Source of the DNA: Rubrivivax sp.
GTDB lineage: Bacteria; Pseudomonadota; Gammaproteobacteria; Burkholderiales; Burkholderiaceae_C
DNA length: 64,000 bases
Assembly: GCA_019635285.1 (NCBI GenBank)
Contig: JAHBZS010000024.1
Location: 1 to 64,000, forward strand
Reading direction: 5' to 3'
The notes under the pieces were generated by a model, which worked only from the letters and a program-made list of their open reading frames with translations, ran no database searches and was not told the DNA's origin. Below, in pieces: positions 51,600-59,871 of the stretch. Both the position numbers and the translations under genes were made by a program. Numbering within the stretch: the stretch's first letter is position 1; every line of letters starts with the position of its first letter.

Positions 51600-52007
51600 C
51601 TACTGCAGCACGCTCTTGTACACCGGCCCCCACACCGGATGCCCGGCCTCGGAGCGGCTGAGCGCGAAGCTGGCATCCGCCGCACGGGCGTCGCGGAACT
51701 GCTGCTGGCAGTCGGCCAGGCGCTCGCTGGTGCAGGTGATGAAGGCCAGCAGCTTGTGCGCGGTGGCGCGGTCGCGCGCGCTTTGCAGGCCGTCGTCCAG
51801 CGCCTGGCGCAGCGCCTTCTCGGCCTGTGCGTATTGGCCGTCGTCGTAGGCGCGGATGCCGTCGAGCAGCGCGCGCTCGGCGGGCCGCTCCATGACCTCG
51901 GCCAGGCCGGTGGGCTTGGGCGCCGGCGGCGGCGCGGCGCAGCCGGCGGCAAAGGCCGCCGCGGCCAGCACGAGCAGCAGCGGGCGAAGGCGGGGCAGTG
52001 GTCTCAT
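51600..52007 (-). CDS. TssQ-like lipoprotein
   Basis: 135 residues with a lipoprotein signal peptide (lipobox AAGC, Cys near residue 23) and a helical, TPR-like mature domain (YDDGQYAQAEKALRQAL, LLAFITCTSERLADCQQQF). This fits the TssQ-type lipoproteins annotated beside type VI secretion genes in Burkholderiales. The ATG overlaps the kinase stop by 4 nt. No tss genes are in the window, so a type VI role is not supported by context. Confidence 0.6.
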   Translation of the reverse strand: MRPLPRLRPLLLVLAAAAFAAGCAAPPPAPKPTGLAEVMERPAERALLDGIRAYDDGQYAQAEKALRQALDDGLQSARDRATAHKLLAFITCTSERLADCQQQFRDARAADASFALSRSEAGHPVWGPVYKSVLQ

Positions 52008-53623
52008 GATCCGAACCTGTGTTTGAGGGTGGCGGGCCGGTCGGGGTCGACCTGCACGCGCTGCGTATAGGGCGGGAAGTCGGCGTTGCGCACGGTGATG
52101 GTGTGCGTGCCTTGCGGCAGGTCCAGCCGCGTCAGCGGTGGCGCCGTGCCGACCGCCGCGCCATCCACCTCCACCTGGCCCCATGGGCTGATGGCGATGT
52201 GCACCTGGCCCTTGGCCGGCGGGGGCGCTTCGGCCAAAGGCGGCGGCGCCGGCACGGCCTTCGGCGTGGCCTTGCGCGCGGGCGGCTTGGCCGTCGGCTT
52301 CTCGACGGCGGCAGTGGCTGCGGTTGCGGGCGCGGGCGCTGCGGGCTCTGCCGGCGGGGCCGCGACGAGGACGGCGGCGGGCGGCGAGACCTCCGCCGTG
52401 GGCGGCGTGGCGCTCACCGCCGGCGCGACGGCAGGTGCCGGTGCGACGGGCTGCGCCGCAGGCATCGCCTCGGCGACCACGGGTGCCGGCCGGCTGGCGA
52501 TATAGCCCGCCGTGGCGAGCAGCGCCGCGACGGAGGCCACCGTCAGCCATGCCCCGCGACGCCAGCCGGGACGCGCCGGCGGCGTGGGTGTGTGGCTTGC
52601 AGGCTCGGACGCGGCGCCTTCGGAGCCTGCGGGGGCAGCCTGACGCGCCAGCCACTGGCGCAGCGCCAGCGCCATGTCCTGCGCGCTGGCGTAGCGCGCG
52701 TCGGGATCGCGGGCCATCGCGCGCAGGGCGATGGCCGACAGTTCCGCCGGCACCGTGGGCTGCAGCTCGTGCGGCGGGGGCGGGTCGAGATGCGCCACCG
52801 CATGCTGGATCTGTTCGAGCGAATCGCCACCGAAAGCCTTGCGCCCGCACAGCAGCTCGTACAGCACGGTGCCCAGCGCATAGATGTCGGTGCGTGCGTC
52901 GATGGCGCCGTCGTGCAGCTGTTCCGGCGCCTGGTGGTGCGGCGAGCCGGCGACCACACCTTCCAGCGCCGGCAGCGCGGCGCGGTGGGCGACGCGGGCG
53001 ATGCCGAAGTCCAGCACCTTGGGTCGGTCGCGCCGCGTCAGGAAGATGTTCGCCGGCTTGATGTCGCAATGCACGACGCCGCGCGCATGGGCATAGGCCA
53101 GCGCGTCGGCGACGCGGCGCACCAGCAGCGCGGCCTCGGCCGGGCTCGGCTGCCAGCCGGCCTGCAGCGCCTGGCGCAGGTCGCGGCCGCGCAGCCGCTC
53201 CATGGCGATGTACACGCCGTGCGCCGACAGCCCGGCGTCGTGCACGGTGACGATGTGCGTGTGGCTCAGGCCCGCCGCGGCGCGTGCCTCGTTGAGGAAC
53301 AGCGCGTCCAGCGTCACCCGCGTCGGTGTGTCGATGTCGAACTGCAGGGTCTTCACCGCCACGGTGCGCGACAGCAGCGGATCCCAGGCCTCGAACACCG
53401 TGCCCAGGCCGCCCTGGCCGAGCGGCCGCTTCAAGGCATAGCGGCCGATGCTCGACCACGGCGAGTCGGGGCTGGCGCCGCTGTCGGGGCTGGGCTCGGA
53501 CGCCGTGGGGCCCTCGGCCGGGGCTGGCGCGGATTCCGCGAAGGGGACCGACACCACGGTGGCGGCGAATTCCAGGGCCTCGGCGGGTTGCTCGGCGCGA
53601 TGCAAGTTCAGACGGTGTTCCAC
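52004..53623 (-). CDS. Ser/Thr protein kinase with transmembrane and PEGA-like domains
   Basis: 539 residues. The Hanks-type kinase domain spans about 60-330: Gly-loop LGQGGLGTVFEAW, Lys91 in AVK, catalytic HCDIKPANI (Asp187; HCD instead of HRD), DFG at 205-207, APEQ. A transmembrane helix follows at about 355-375, then an Ala/Pro-rich periplasmic linker and a C-terminal PEGA-like domain (GQVEVDGAAVGTAPP, LPQGTHTITVRNADF). Membrane-spanning sensor kinase. GTG 53623 is taken as start; the upstream frame is not protein-like. It overlaps the lipoprotein gene, so the two likely act together. Confidence 0.85.
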   Translation of the reverse strand: MEHRLNLHRAEQPAEALEFAATVVSVPFAESAPAPAEGPTASEPSPDSGASPDSPWSSIGRYALKRPLGQGGLGTVFEAWDPLLSRTVAVKTLQFDIDTPTRVTLDALFLNEARAAAGLSHTHIVTVHDAGLSAHGVYIAMERLRGRDLRQALQAGWQPSPAEAALLVRRVADALAYAHARGVVHCDIKPANIFLTRRDRPKVLDFGIARVAHRAALPALEGVVAGSPHHQAPEQLHDGAIDARTDIYALGTVLYELLCGRKAFGGDSLEQIQHAVAHLDPPPPHELQPTVPAELSAIALRAMARDPDARYASAQDMALALRQWLARQAAPAGSEGAASEPASHTPTPPARPGWRRGAWLTVASVAALLATAGYIASRPAPVVAEAMPAAQPVAPAPAVAPAVSATPPTAEVSPPAAVLVAAPPAEPAAPAPATAATAAVEKPTAKPPARKATPKAVPAPPPLAEAPPPAKGQVHIAISPWGQVEVDGAAVGTAPPLTRLDLPQGTHTITVRNADFPPYTQRVQVDPDRPATLKHRFGS

Positions 53624-53684
53624 GACGGCGAAGCTTAGGCGGGCACGCTCCGTGGCGTGGCGGCAAAAGCGTGGCTTCTGCCCG

Positions 53685-53712
53685 GCGGTTAACCGCTTGT
53701 GACGAAATTTCG
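53685..53712. promoter_or_regulatory. paired palindromes upstream of the kinase gene
   Basis: GCGGTTAACCGC (53685-53696) is a perfect 12-bp palindrome and CGAAATTTCG (53703-53712) a perfect 10-bp one, 6 bp apart and 62-90 bp upstream of the kinase start in a 185-bp gap otherwise without features. They are AT-cored in GC-rich DNA and may be operators. Confidence 0.35.
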
Positions 53713-53808
53713 CACGCCGCTGCGGGACGCGCACGCACGGCGGTGCGCACGTCCCCGCTCACCCGGGCACCGGCATCCGCGCATGCGCCGCCTGCGAGGC
53801 GCGCCGGC

Positions 53809-54990
53809 TCAGCGCAGCACGCGCGCCAGCCGCTGCAGCGCCTGCTGCAACTCGTCCATCGAACTGGCGAAGGACAGCCGCAGGTAGCGGTCGGCCGCAT
53901 GCGGGCCGAAGTCGCGCCCGGGCGTCAGCGCCACGTGCGCGCGCTGCATCATGTCGAAGCAGAAGTCCCAGCTGCTTTCGTGGAACGCGCTGCAGTCCGC
54001 CCAGGCGTAGAAGGCGCCGTCGGGCATCACCGGCACCCGCAGGCCCATGGCCTGCAAGGCCGGCACCACCACGTCGCGGCGGCGGCGGAACTCGGCGCGG
54101 CGGCGTTCGTATTCGGCGATGGACGCATCGTCGAAGCAGGCCAGCGCGGCATGCTGCGCCACGCTGGACGGGCAGATGTAGAGGTTCTGCGCCAGCTTCT
54201 CCACCGGCGCCACCAGCGCCGGCGGCAGCACCAGCCAGCCCAGCCGCCAGCCGGTCATGCTGAAGTACTTGGAGAAGCTGTTGATCGAGACCACGTCCTC
54301 GCCATGCTCCAGCGCGCTGTGGCCAAAGGCCTCGTCGTAGCTCAGGCCGAGGTAGATCTCGTCGACCAGCGTGACGCCGCCGCGGGCGCGCACCGCCGCG
54401 ACGATGGCCGCCATCTCCTGGCGCGTGATCGAGGTGCCGGTGGGGTTGGAGGGCGAGGCCAGCAGCACGCCGCGCGTGTGCGAGTTCCAGGCCTCGCTCA
54501 GCGAAGCTGCATCGGGCTGGAAGCGCGCCTCGGGCGTTGCCGGCAGCAGCCGCGCGGTCGCCCCGGCGGCGGCGACGAAATGGCGGTTGCAGGGGTAGCT
54601 CGGGTCCGGCATCAGCACCTCGTCGCCGGGCTCGAACAGCGCCAGGCAGGCCAGCTGCAGCGCCGCCGACGCACCCGCGGTGACGACGATGCGCTCCGGC
54701 GCGATGTCCAGGCCGAAGCGCATGCCGTACCAGCGCGCGATGGACTCGCGCAGCTCGGGCAGGCCGGTGGCCTGCGTGTACTGCGTCTGGCCGCGGCGCA
54801 TGCAGGCTTCGGCGGCCTGCACCACACGCGGCGGCGCGCTGAAGTCGGGCTCGCCGATGTTCAGGAAGATCATCGGCTCGCCGCCGCGCGCCGGGTCGCA
54901 GGCGGGGCTGCGCGCAATCTCGGCTGCGGCCTTGGCGCACTCCATCACGTAGAAGGGCTCGATGTGTTCGAGCCGCCGCGCCAGCTTCAT
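53809..54990 (-). CDS. PLP-dependent class I/II aminotransferase
   Basis: 393 residues. Fold type I signs: NIGEPDFSAPP at the N-terminus, TAGASAALQLACLAL, SPSNPTGTSI, LVDEIYLGLSYD and the PLP-binding Lys in SFSKYFSMTGWRLGW (near 242-256), with the closing Arg in RYLRLSFAS. Substrate is unknown; these enzymes are often misannotated as aspartate aminotransferase. It is 13 nt after nusB, the last gene of the riboflavin-nusB operon. Confidence 0.9.
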   Translation of the reverse strand: MKLARRLEHIEPFYVMECAKAAAEIARSPACDPARGGEPMIFLNIGEPDFSAPPRVVQAAEACMRRGQTQYTQATGLPELRESIARWYGMRFGLDIAPERIVVTAGASAALQLACLALFEPGDEVLMPDPSYPCNRHFVAAAGATARLLPATPEARFQPDAASLSEAWNSHTRGVLLASPSNPTGTSITRQEMAAIVAAVRARGGVTLVDEIYLGLSYDEAFGHSALEHGEDVVSINSFSKYFSMTGWRLGWLVLPPALVAPVEKLAQNLYICPSSVAQHAALACFDDASIAEYERRRAEFRRRRDVVVPALQAMGLRVPVMPDGAFYAWADCSAFHESSWDFCFDMMQRAHVALTPGRDFGPHAADRYLRLSFASSMDELQQALQRLARVLR

Positions 54991-55003
54991 GGGCGCGGGT
55001 GCC

Positions 55004-55483
55004 TCAGCGGCCTCGTGCCGCGCGGGCGGCGGCCACCTCGGCAGGCCGCAGGTCGGCGGCCAGCTTGTCGAGCACGCCGTTGACGTACTTGTGGCCGTCG
55101 GTGCCGCCGAAGCTCTTGGCCAGCTCCACGCCTTCGTTGATGGCCACGCGGTACGGAATCTCCAGGCAGTGCTGCAGCTCGTACACGCCGATCATCAGCA
55201 CCGCATGCTCCACCGGCGACAGCAGGCTGGTCTTGCGGTCGACGTGGCGCGCCAGCAGCGCGTCGATCTCGGCCGCTTCGCGGATGCCGCCATGCAGCAG
55301 CGCGTCCAGGTGCACGCGGTCGAGCTTGTCGAAGTCCACCTGCTCCTGCAGGTGCGCTTCGATCTCGGCGCCGTCGCTGCGCGACACCAGCCACTGGTAC
55401 AGGCCCTGCAGCGCGGCCTCGCGCGAGCGGCGTCGGGCGGAGCTGGCGGGCCGCTTGCGCAGCGCCGGGGTGTCGGCCGTCAC
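55004..55483 (-). CDS. nusB: transcription antitermination factor NusB
   Basis: 159 residues. It binds boxA RNA with NusE (S10) in ribosomal antitermination. Signs: [16 protein letters not shown] at the N-terminus, [17 protein letters not shown], and [34 protein letters not shown] at the end. The ATGA overlap with ribH is the conserved ribH-nusB arrangement. Confidence 0.96.
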   Translation of the reverse strand: MTADTPALRKRPASSARRRSREAALQGLYQWLVSRSDGAEIEAHLQEQVDFDKLDRVHLDALLHGGIREAAEIDALLARHVDRKTSLLSPVEHAVLMIGVYELQHCLEIPYRVAINEGVELAKSFGGTDGHKYVNGVLDKLAADLRPAEVAAARAARGR

Positions 55484-55944
55484 TTCAGGTCGTCCAGCAG
55501 GTTGGCCATTTCCACCGCCACGCGTGCGGCGTCACGGCCCTTGTCGGCGGCACGGGCCCAGGCCTGGGCCTCGTTCTCCACCGTCAGGATGGCATTGGCC
55601 ACCGGCAGCTGGTGGTCCAGCGCCACGCGCGTGACGCCGGCGCCGCTTTCGTTGGCCACCAGTTCGAAGTGGTAGGTCTCGCCGCGGATGATGCAGCCCA
55701 GCGCCACCAGCGCGTCGTATTCGTCGGTGTCGGCCAGCGCCTTCAGCGCCACCGGGATCTCCAGCGCGCCGGGCACCAGCACCTGGTCGATGTCGTCGTC
55801 GGCGACGCCCAGCGCGGCCAGCTCGGCCAGGCAGGCCTCGGCCAGCGCGCGCGTCAGCGTGTCGTTGAAGCGCGCGCGCACGATGCCCACGCGCAGCCCT
55901 GCGCCGTTCAATGGGGTGGCGGTGCCCTGGTCGGCATGTTGCAT
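55480..55944 (-). CDS. ribH: 6,7-dimethyl-8-ribityllumazine synthase
   Basis: 154 residues. It makes lumazine from ArP and DHBP. Conserved [44 protein letters not shown] and the catalytic His in [21 protein letters not shown] 55944 gives normal length. It is 17 nt after ribBA and overlaps nusB by 4 nt. Confidence 0.96.
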   Translation of the reverse strand: MQHADQGTATPLNGAGLRVGIVRARFNDTLTRALAEACLAELAALGVADDDIDQVLVPGALEIPVALKALADTDEYDALVALGCIIRGETYHFELVANESGAGVTRVALDHQLPVANAILTVENEAQAWARAADKGRDAARVAVEMANLLDDLK

Positions 55945-55961
55945 GAGGGGTCTCGGGGGAT

Positions 55962-57056
55962 TCAGGCGCCGGCCGCGACGAAGCCGGTGACTTCGAGGCC
56001 GTAGCCGGTCATGCTGGGCATGCGGCGCGGGCTGCCCAGCAGCTTCATGCGCGTGACGCCCAGCTCCAGCAGGATCTGCGCGCCGACACCGTAGGTGCGC
56101 AGGTCGAGCTGCCGGCCCGCCGGCGCCGTGGCGGCGTCGGGCTGCAGCCGCGCCAGCAGCGCGTCGGGTTCCTGTGTGCAGTTCAGCAGCACCGCCACGC
56201 TGCGCGGTGCCGCATGCAGCGCGCCCAGCGCCAGCGGCAGCGGCCAGGAATGGCCGCCGCGGCCGGTGTCGAGCAGGTCGATCGCGGTGAAGGGCTCGTG
56301 CACGCGCACCAGCACCTCGTCGCCGCGGTCCCAGCGGCCGTGCGTCAGCGCCAGGTGCAGGCCGCCGCCGTGGTCGCGGAAGGCGTGGCATTCGAAGGTG
56401 CCCTGCGGCGTGTCCAGCACGCGCGTGCCGGCGCGCTGGATCAAGGTCTCGTTGCGACTGCGGTAGCCGATCAGGTCGGCGATGGTGCCGATCTTCAGGC
56501 CGTGTTCGCGCGCGAACAGCTCCAGGTCCGGCAGCCGGGCCATCGTGCCGTCGTCCTTCATCACCTCGCAGATCACCGCGGCCGGCTCCAGGCCGGCCAT
56601 GCGCGTCAGGTCGCAGCCGGCCTCGGTATGGCCGGCGCGCATCAGCACGCCGCCGTCCTGCGCCTGCAGCGGGAAGATGTGGCCGGGCTGCACCAGGTCG
56701 CTGGCCACCGCGTCGCGCCCCACCGCCGCGGCCACGGTGCGCGCGCGGTCGGCGGCCGAGATGCCGGTGCTGACGCCGGTGGCGGCTTCGATGGACACGG
56801 TGAACGCCGTGCCGTGGCGCGTGCCGTTGCGCGCGGCCATCGGCGGCAGTTGCAGCCGCTCGCAGCGCTCGCGCGTCAGCGTCAGGCAGATCAGCCCGCG
56901 CGCATGGCGCGCCATGAAGTTGATCGCCTCCGGCGTCACGTGCTCGGCGGCGAGCACGAGATCGCCTTCGTTCTCACGGTTTTCCTCATCGACGAGGATG
57001 ACCATGCGGCCGGCGGCCAGCTCGGCGACCAGCTCGGGAACAGGGGAGATCGGCAT
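55962..57056 (-). CDS. ribBA: RibBA: DHBP synthase with degenerate GTP cyclohydrolase II half
   Basis: 364 residues. The N-terminal RibB domain (about 1-200) is intact: [55 protein letters not shown] and [10 protein letters not shown]. The C-terminal half (about 205-364) has RibA shape, but the zinc Cys triad and the surrounding RCDCG-type motif are missing ([18 protein letters not shown] has none). GTP cyclohydrolase II activity must therefore come from another gene; such RibB with a dead RibA half is common in Beta- and Gammaproteobacteria. Confidence 0.9.
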   Translation of the reverse strand: MPISPVPELVAELAAGRMVILVDEENRENEGDLVLAAEHVTPEAINFMARHARGLICLTLTRERCERLQLPPMAARNGTRHGTAFTVSIEAATGVSTGISAADRARTVAAAVGRDAVASDLVQPGHIFPLQAQDGGVLMRAGHTEAGCDLTRMAGLEPAAVICEVMKDDGTMARLPDLELFAREHGLKIGTIADLIGYRSRNETLIQRAGTRVLDTPQGTFECHAFRDHGGGLHLALTHGRWDRGDEVLVRVHEPFTAIDLLDTGRGGHSWPLPLALGALHAAPRSVAVLLNCTQEPDALLARLQPDAATAPAGRQLDLRTYGVGAQILLELGVTRMKLLGSPRRMPSMTGYGLEVTGFVAAGA

Positions 57057-57103
57057 GGCCCGGATTGTAGGCGGCGCCCGCCAGCGCCGCTGTCGCGCGC
57101 CGG

Positions 57104-57724
57104 TCAGCCCGCGGCGCTGCCCAGCATGCGCTCGACGTAGCGTGCGATCAGGTCCACCTCGAGGTTCACCCGCGCGCCCGCCTGCAGCCGACCCAGCGTG
57201 GTCTGCTGCAGCGTGTGCGGGATCAGGTTGATGCTGAACTCGCAGCCGTCGGCCGCGTCGGCCCCGTCGGCGATACGGTTGACCGTCAGGCTGACGCCGT
57301 TGACGGCGACCGAGCCCTTGTAGGCCAGGAAGCGCGCCAGCTCGCGCGGTGCACGCACGCGCAGCTCATGGTGCCCGCCCAGATCCTGGAAGTGGCTGAC
57401 GGTGCCGATGCCGTCCACATGGCCGCTGACCAGGTGGCCGCCCAGGCGGTCGTGGGCGCGCAGCGCCTTTTCCAGGTTCACCGGGCCCGGCTCGCCCAGC
57501 CCGGCGGTCTTGTCCAGGCTCTCGGCCGAGATGTCCAGGCCGAAGCGCGCGGCCGCGGCGTCGAGGGTGGTGACGGTCATGCAGGCGCCGTTCAGCGCGA
57601 TGCTGTCGCCCAGCTGCACGTCGTCCAGCCAGCCGGCCGGCGTCTGCACGGTCAACTGCTTGCCTTGCGTGGCGGGGGCGGCCGTGACGATCTGGCCGAG
57701 TGCGCTGACGATGCCGGTGAACAT
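57104..57724 (-). CDS. ribE: riboflavin synthase alpha subunit
   Basis: 206 residues with two lumazine-binding barrels. Starts MFTGIVSALGQI; first repeat DSIALNGACMTVT, GHLVSGHVDGIGTV; second repeat SVAVNGVSLTVN, IPHTLQQTTLG. It dismutates two lumazines to riboflavin. It lies 4 nt after ribD and 47 nt before ribBA. Confidence 0.95.
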   Translation of the reverse strand: MFTGIVSALGQIVTAAPATQGKQLTVQTPAGWLDDVQLGDSIALNGACMTVTTLDAAAARFGLDISAESLDKTAGLGEPGPVNLEKALRAHDRLGGHLVSGHVDGIGTVSHFQDLGGHHELRVRAPRELARFLAYKGSVAVNGVSLTVNRIADGADAADGCEFSINLIPHTLQQTTLGRLQAGARVNLEVDLIARYVERMLGSAAG

Positions 57725-57728
57725 GGCC

Positions 57729-58853
57729 TCAATTGTCCAGGAAGTCGGCCCGCCCCGGCGGCCGCGCCAGGATGCGCAGATCTGCGCCGATGCGCTCGAC
57801 CTGCGTGAAGTCGAAGGACAAGCCTTCGGCCAGGCTCTGCAGCGGGCCGAAGGCGGCCATCTCGCGGCCGAGGCCCAGCAGCCTGGGCGCCAGGTAGACC
57901 AGCAACTCGTCCACCAGCCCCGCGCGCAGCAGCGAGGCGTTCAGCTTGTGTCCGGCCTCGACATGCAGTTCGTTGGTGCCCTGGCGTGCCAGGTCGTCCA
58001 GCATCGCCGCCAGGTCGACCTTGTGCCGCGCGTCGGGCAGCCGCGTCACGCGCGCGCCGCGTGCGCGCAGGGCGGCTTCGCGTGCCGCGTCGGCAACGGC
58101 GGCATAGACCTGCACCTCGCCGGGCGCGTCGAGGATGCGCGCGTCGCTGGGCGTCTGCAGCCGGGAATCGACGATCACGCGCAGCGGCTGGCGCTCGGTG
58201 GGCACCAGCCGCACGTCCAGCCGCGGGTTGTCCTCGAGCACGGTGCCGATGCCGGTGAGCAGCGCCGATGCGCGCTTGCGCCACCGGTGTCCGTCGGCCC
58301 GCGCCGCCTCGCCGGTGATCCACTGGCTGAGGCCGTTGTCCAGCGCGGTGCGGCCGTCCAGCGACGCGGCGATCTTCATGCGCACCCAGGGTCGGCCACG
58401 GTGCATGCGCGAGAAGAAGCCGATGTTGAGCTCGCGGGCCTCGCGCGCCACCTCGCCTTCGGCCAGGTCGACGGCGATGCCGGCGCTGCGCAGCCGGGCG
58501 AAGCCTTGGCCCGCCACCAGCGGGTTCGGGTCGCGGGTGGCCGCCACGACGCGCGCCACGCCCGCGTCCACCAGCGCGTCGCAGCACGGCGGCGTACGCC
58601 CATGGTGCGCGCAGGGTTCGAGGCTGACATAGACGGTGGCGCCGCGTGGGTCGTGGCCGGCATCGCGCGCGGCGCGCAGCGCGACGATCTCGGCATGCGC
58701 GCCGCCGGCCGCCTGGGTGCAGCCGTGTGCGGTCCAGCCCTCGCCGGCGATGACGCAGCCGACGCGTGGGTTGGGGTCCGACCGGCCGATGGCCTGCTCC
58801 GCCAGCGCGAGCGCCTGGCGCAGTAGGACGAGGTCGCGGTCGGTCGGGCCCAT
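57729..58853 (-). CDS. ribD: bifunctional pyrimidine deaminase/reductase RibD
   Basis: 374 residues. Deaminase domain (about 1-145): zinc site GGAHAEIVAL and EPCAHHGRTPPCCDAL. Reductase domain (about 150-365): VRMKIAASLDGRTAL, SQWITGEAARADGHRWR, LRVIVDSRLQTP, and ending LSFDFTQVERIGADLRILARP. First gene of the rib operon. No FMN riboswitch sequence is visible in the short gap upstream. Confidence 0.95.
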   Translation of the reverse strand: MGPTDRDLVLLRQALALAEQAIGRSDPNPRVGCVIAGEGWTAHGCTQAAGGAHAEIVALRAARDAGHDPRGATVYVSLEPCAHHGRTPPCCDALVDAGVARVVAATRDPNPLVAGQGFARLRSAGIAVDLAEGEVAREARELNIGFFSRMHRGRPWVRMKIAASLDGRTALDNGLSQWITGEAARADGHRWRKRASALLTGIGTVLEDNPRLDVRLVPTERQPLRVIVDSRLQTPSDARILDAPGEVQVYAAVADAAREAALRARGARVTRLPDARHKVDLAAMLDDLARQGTNELHVEAGHKLNASLLRAGLVDELLVYLAPRLLGLGREMAAFGPLQSLAEGLSFDFTQVERIGADLRILARPPGRADFLDN

Positions 58854-58888
58854 GGCCCGCAGTCTAAAGAACTGCGCCGGCGTTGCGC

Positions 58889-59686
58889 TCAGGCGCGCTT
58901 GCGCTGCGCGACGCCCAGCGCGAGCAAGGCGCCGGCCATCAGCGCCAGCGTGCCGGGCTCGGGCACGGTCCCCGGCGGCGAGACTTGCGAAAGCTCGGCG
59001 ATGGTGAAGTTGTCGAAGGCGAAGACGTCGAGATCGACGGTCGTCATCTGGAAGCGCACCGAAGTGAACAAGGAGTTCTTGTCCTGCGCGATCAGGCCGA
59101 AATAGAGCACGGAGCCGCCCGTGCTGCCGCCGTCGCCCTGGGTGTTGTCCACCGTCAGGTCGCCGACCTGGGTGTCGCCATTGAACAGCAGCACTTCCAG
59201 CTGCCCACCGAAGTCGCCGATGTCGATGCCATAGAAGCCGAAGGCCGCGATCGCCTGGCCGAAGCTGACGTTGAACGTGGAGGGTGCGCCGTCGGCGCCG
59301 GCCGCGACGTCCCAGTAGCGGCTGGTCGATGCCGACGGCACGCTGTAGCGGCCCGAACCGTCGGTCGTGCCGGGGGTCACCGACTTGACTATGCCGTCAC
59401 CGCCCGTCAGGGTGGCCGTGACGTTGCCGTTGGAGCCCGGAAACTTCAGCACCAGCGGGGCCGGTGTGCCCACCGGTTGGGTCTCGAAGGTCTCGGTGCC
59501 GACGTTGATCAGCTTGGACAGGAAGGTCTGGCGCGCCAGGTCGGCCTTGGGCGTGCTCGCCAGCGGCGTGGTTTCGGAATCGTTGAGGTCTTCGCCGAAG
59601 TAGCTGGTGTAAGCGGCGTGCGCGCTGCCGGCGAACCCTGCCGCGGCGGCCAACGTCAAGCTGGCGAGTGTGGTTTGCAGTCCCAT
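58889..59686 (-). CDS. PEP-CTERM sorting domain protein
   Basis: 265 residues. A signal peptide ends near SAHA-AY (residue 25). A predicted beta-sandwich body, rich in Thr, Ser and Gly and nearly cysteine-free, follows. The C-terminal tail VPEPGTLALMAGALLALGVAQRKRA is a full PEP-CTERM signal: PEP motif, hydrophobic stretch, Arg/Lys end, processed by exosortase in exopolysaccharide-producing bacteria. ATG 59716 upstream is an alternative start. No exosortase gene is in the window. The protein's function is unknown. Confidence 0.85.
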   Translation of the reverse strand: MGLQTTLASLTLAAAAGFAGSAHAAYTSYFGEDLNDSETTPLASTPKADLARQTFLSKLINVGTETFETQPVGTPAPLVLKFPGSNGNVTATLTGGDGIVKSVTPGTTDGSGRYSVPSASTSRYWDVAAGADGAPSTFNVSFGQAIAAFGFYGIDIGDFGGQLEVLLFNGDTQVGDLTVDNTQGDGGSTGGSVLYFGLIAQDKNSLFTSVRFQMTTVDLDVFAFDNFTIAELSQVSPPGTVPEPGTLALMAGALLALGVAQRKRA

Positions 59687-59835
59687 GTGGTCGGTGGTGA
59701 TGTCACGAAAGGCCATGTCGGCCAGCCGCCACAGAAGCAGCGTTCATGCCGCCCTCGGAAGAACGCTCTAACTTGTTGATATTGCTGCATCTTCAGCCGC
59801 TTGCCGCGGCGCGGCCGTGCCACTGTCGCGGCGGC

Positions 59836-59852
59836 TGTCAAGAATCCTGACA
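59836..59852. promoter_or_regulatory. palindrome upstream of the PEP-CTERM gene
   Basis: TGTCAAGAATCCTGACA is a perfect TGTCA-N7-TGACA dyad, 120-165 bp upstream of the PEP-CTERM start, at a distance typical of activator sites. It also lies 20 nt after the pilV stop, so a weak terminator role is possible. No -24/-12 sigma-54 promoter was found between it and the gene. Confidence 0.35.
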
Positions 59853-59871
59853 CGGAACCGTCACGGTGCCG

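Noticed and set aside
51600..53623. Part of a type VI secretion cluster
   Set aside because: Only the TssQ-like lipoprotein hints at it; no tss structural gene is present.
58854..58888. FMN riboswitch before ribD
   Set aside because: Only about 35 nt separate ribD from the next gene and no RFN consensus is visible.
59687..59835. Sigma-54 promoter for the PEP-CTERM gene
   Set aside because: No GG-N10-GC -24/-12 pair with the right context was found on the minus strand.
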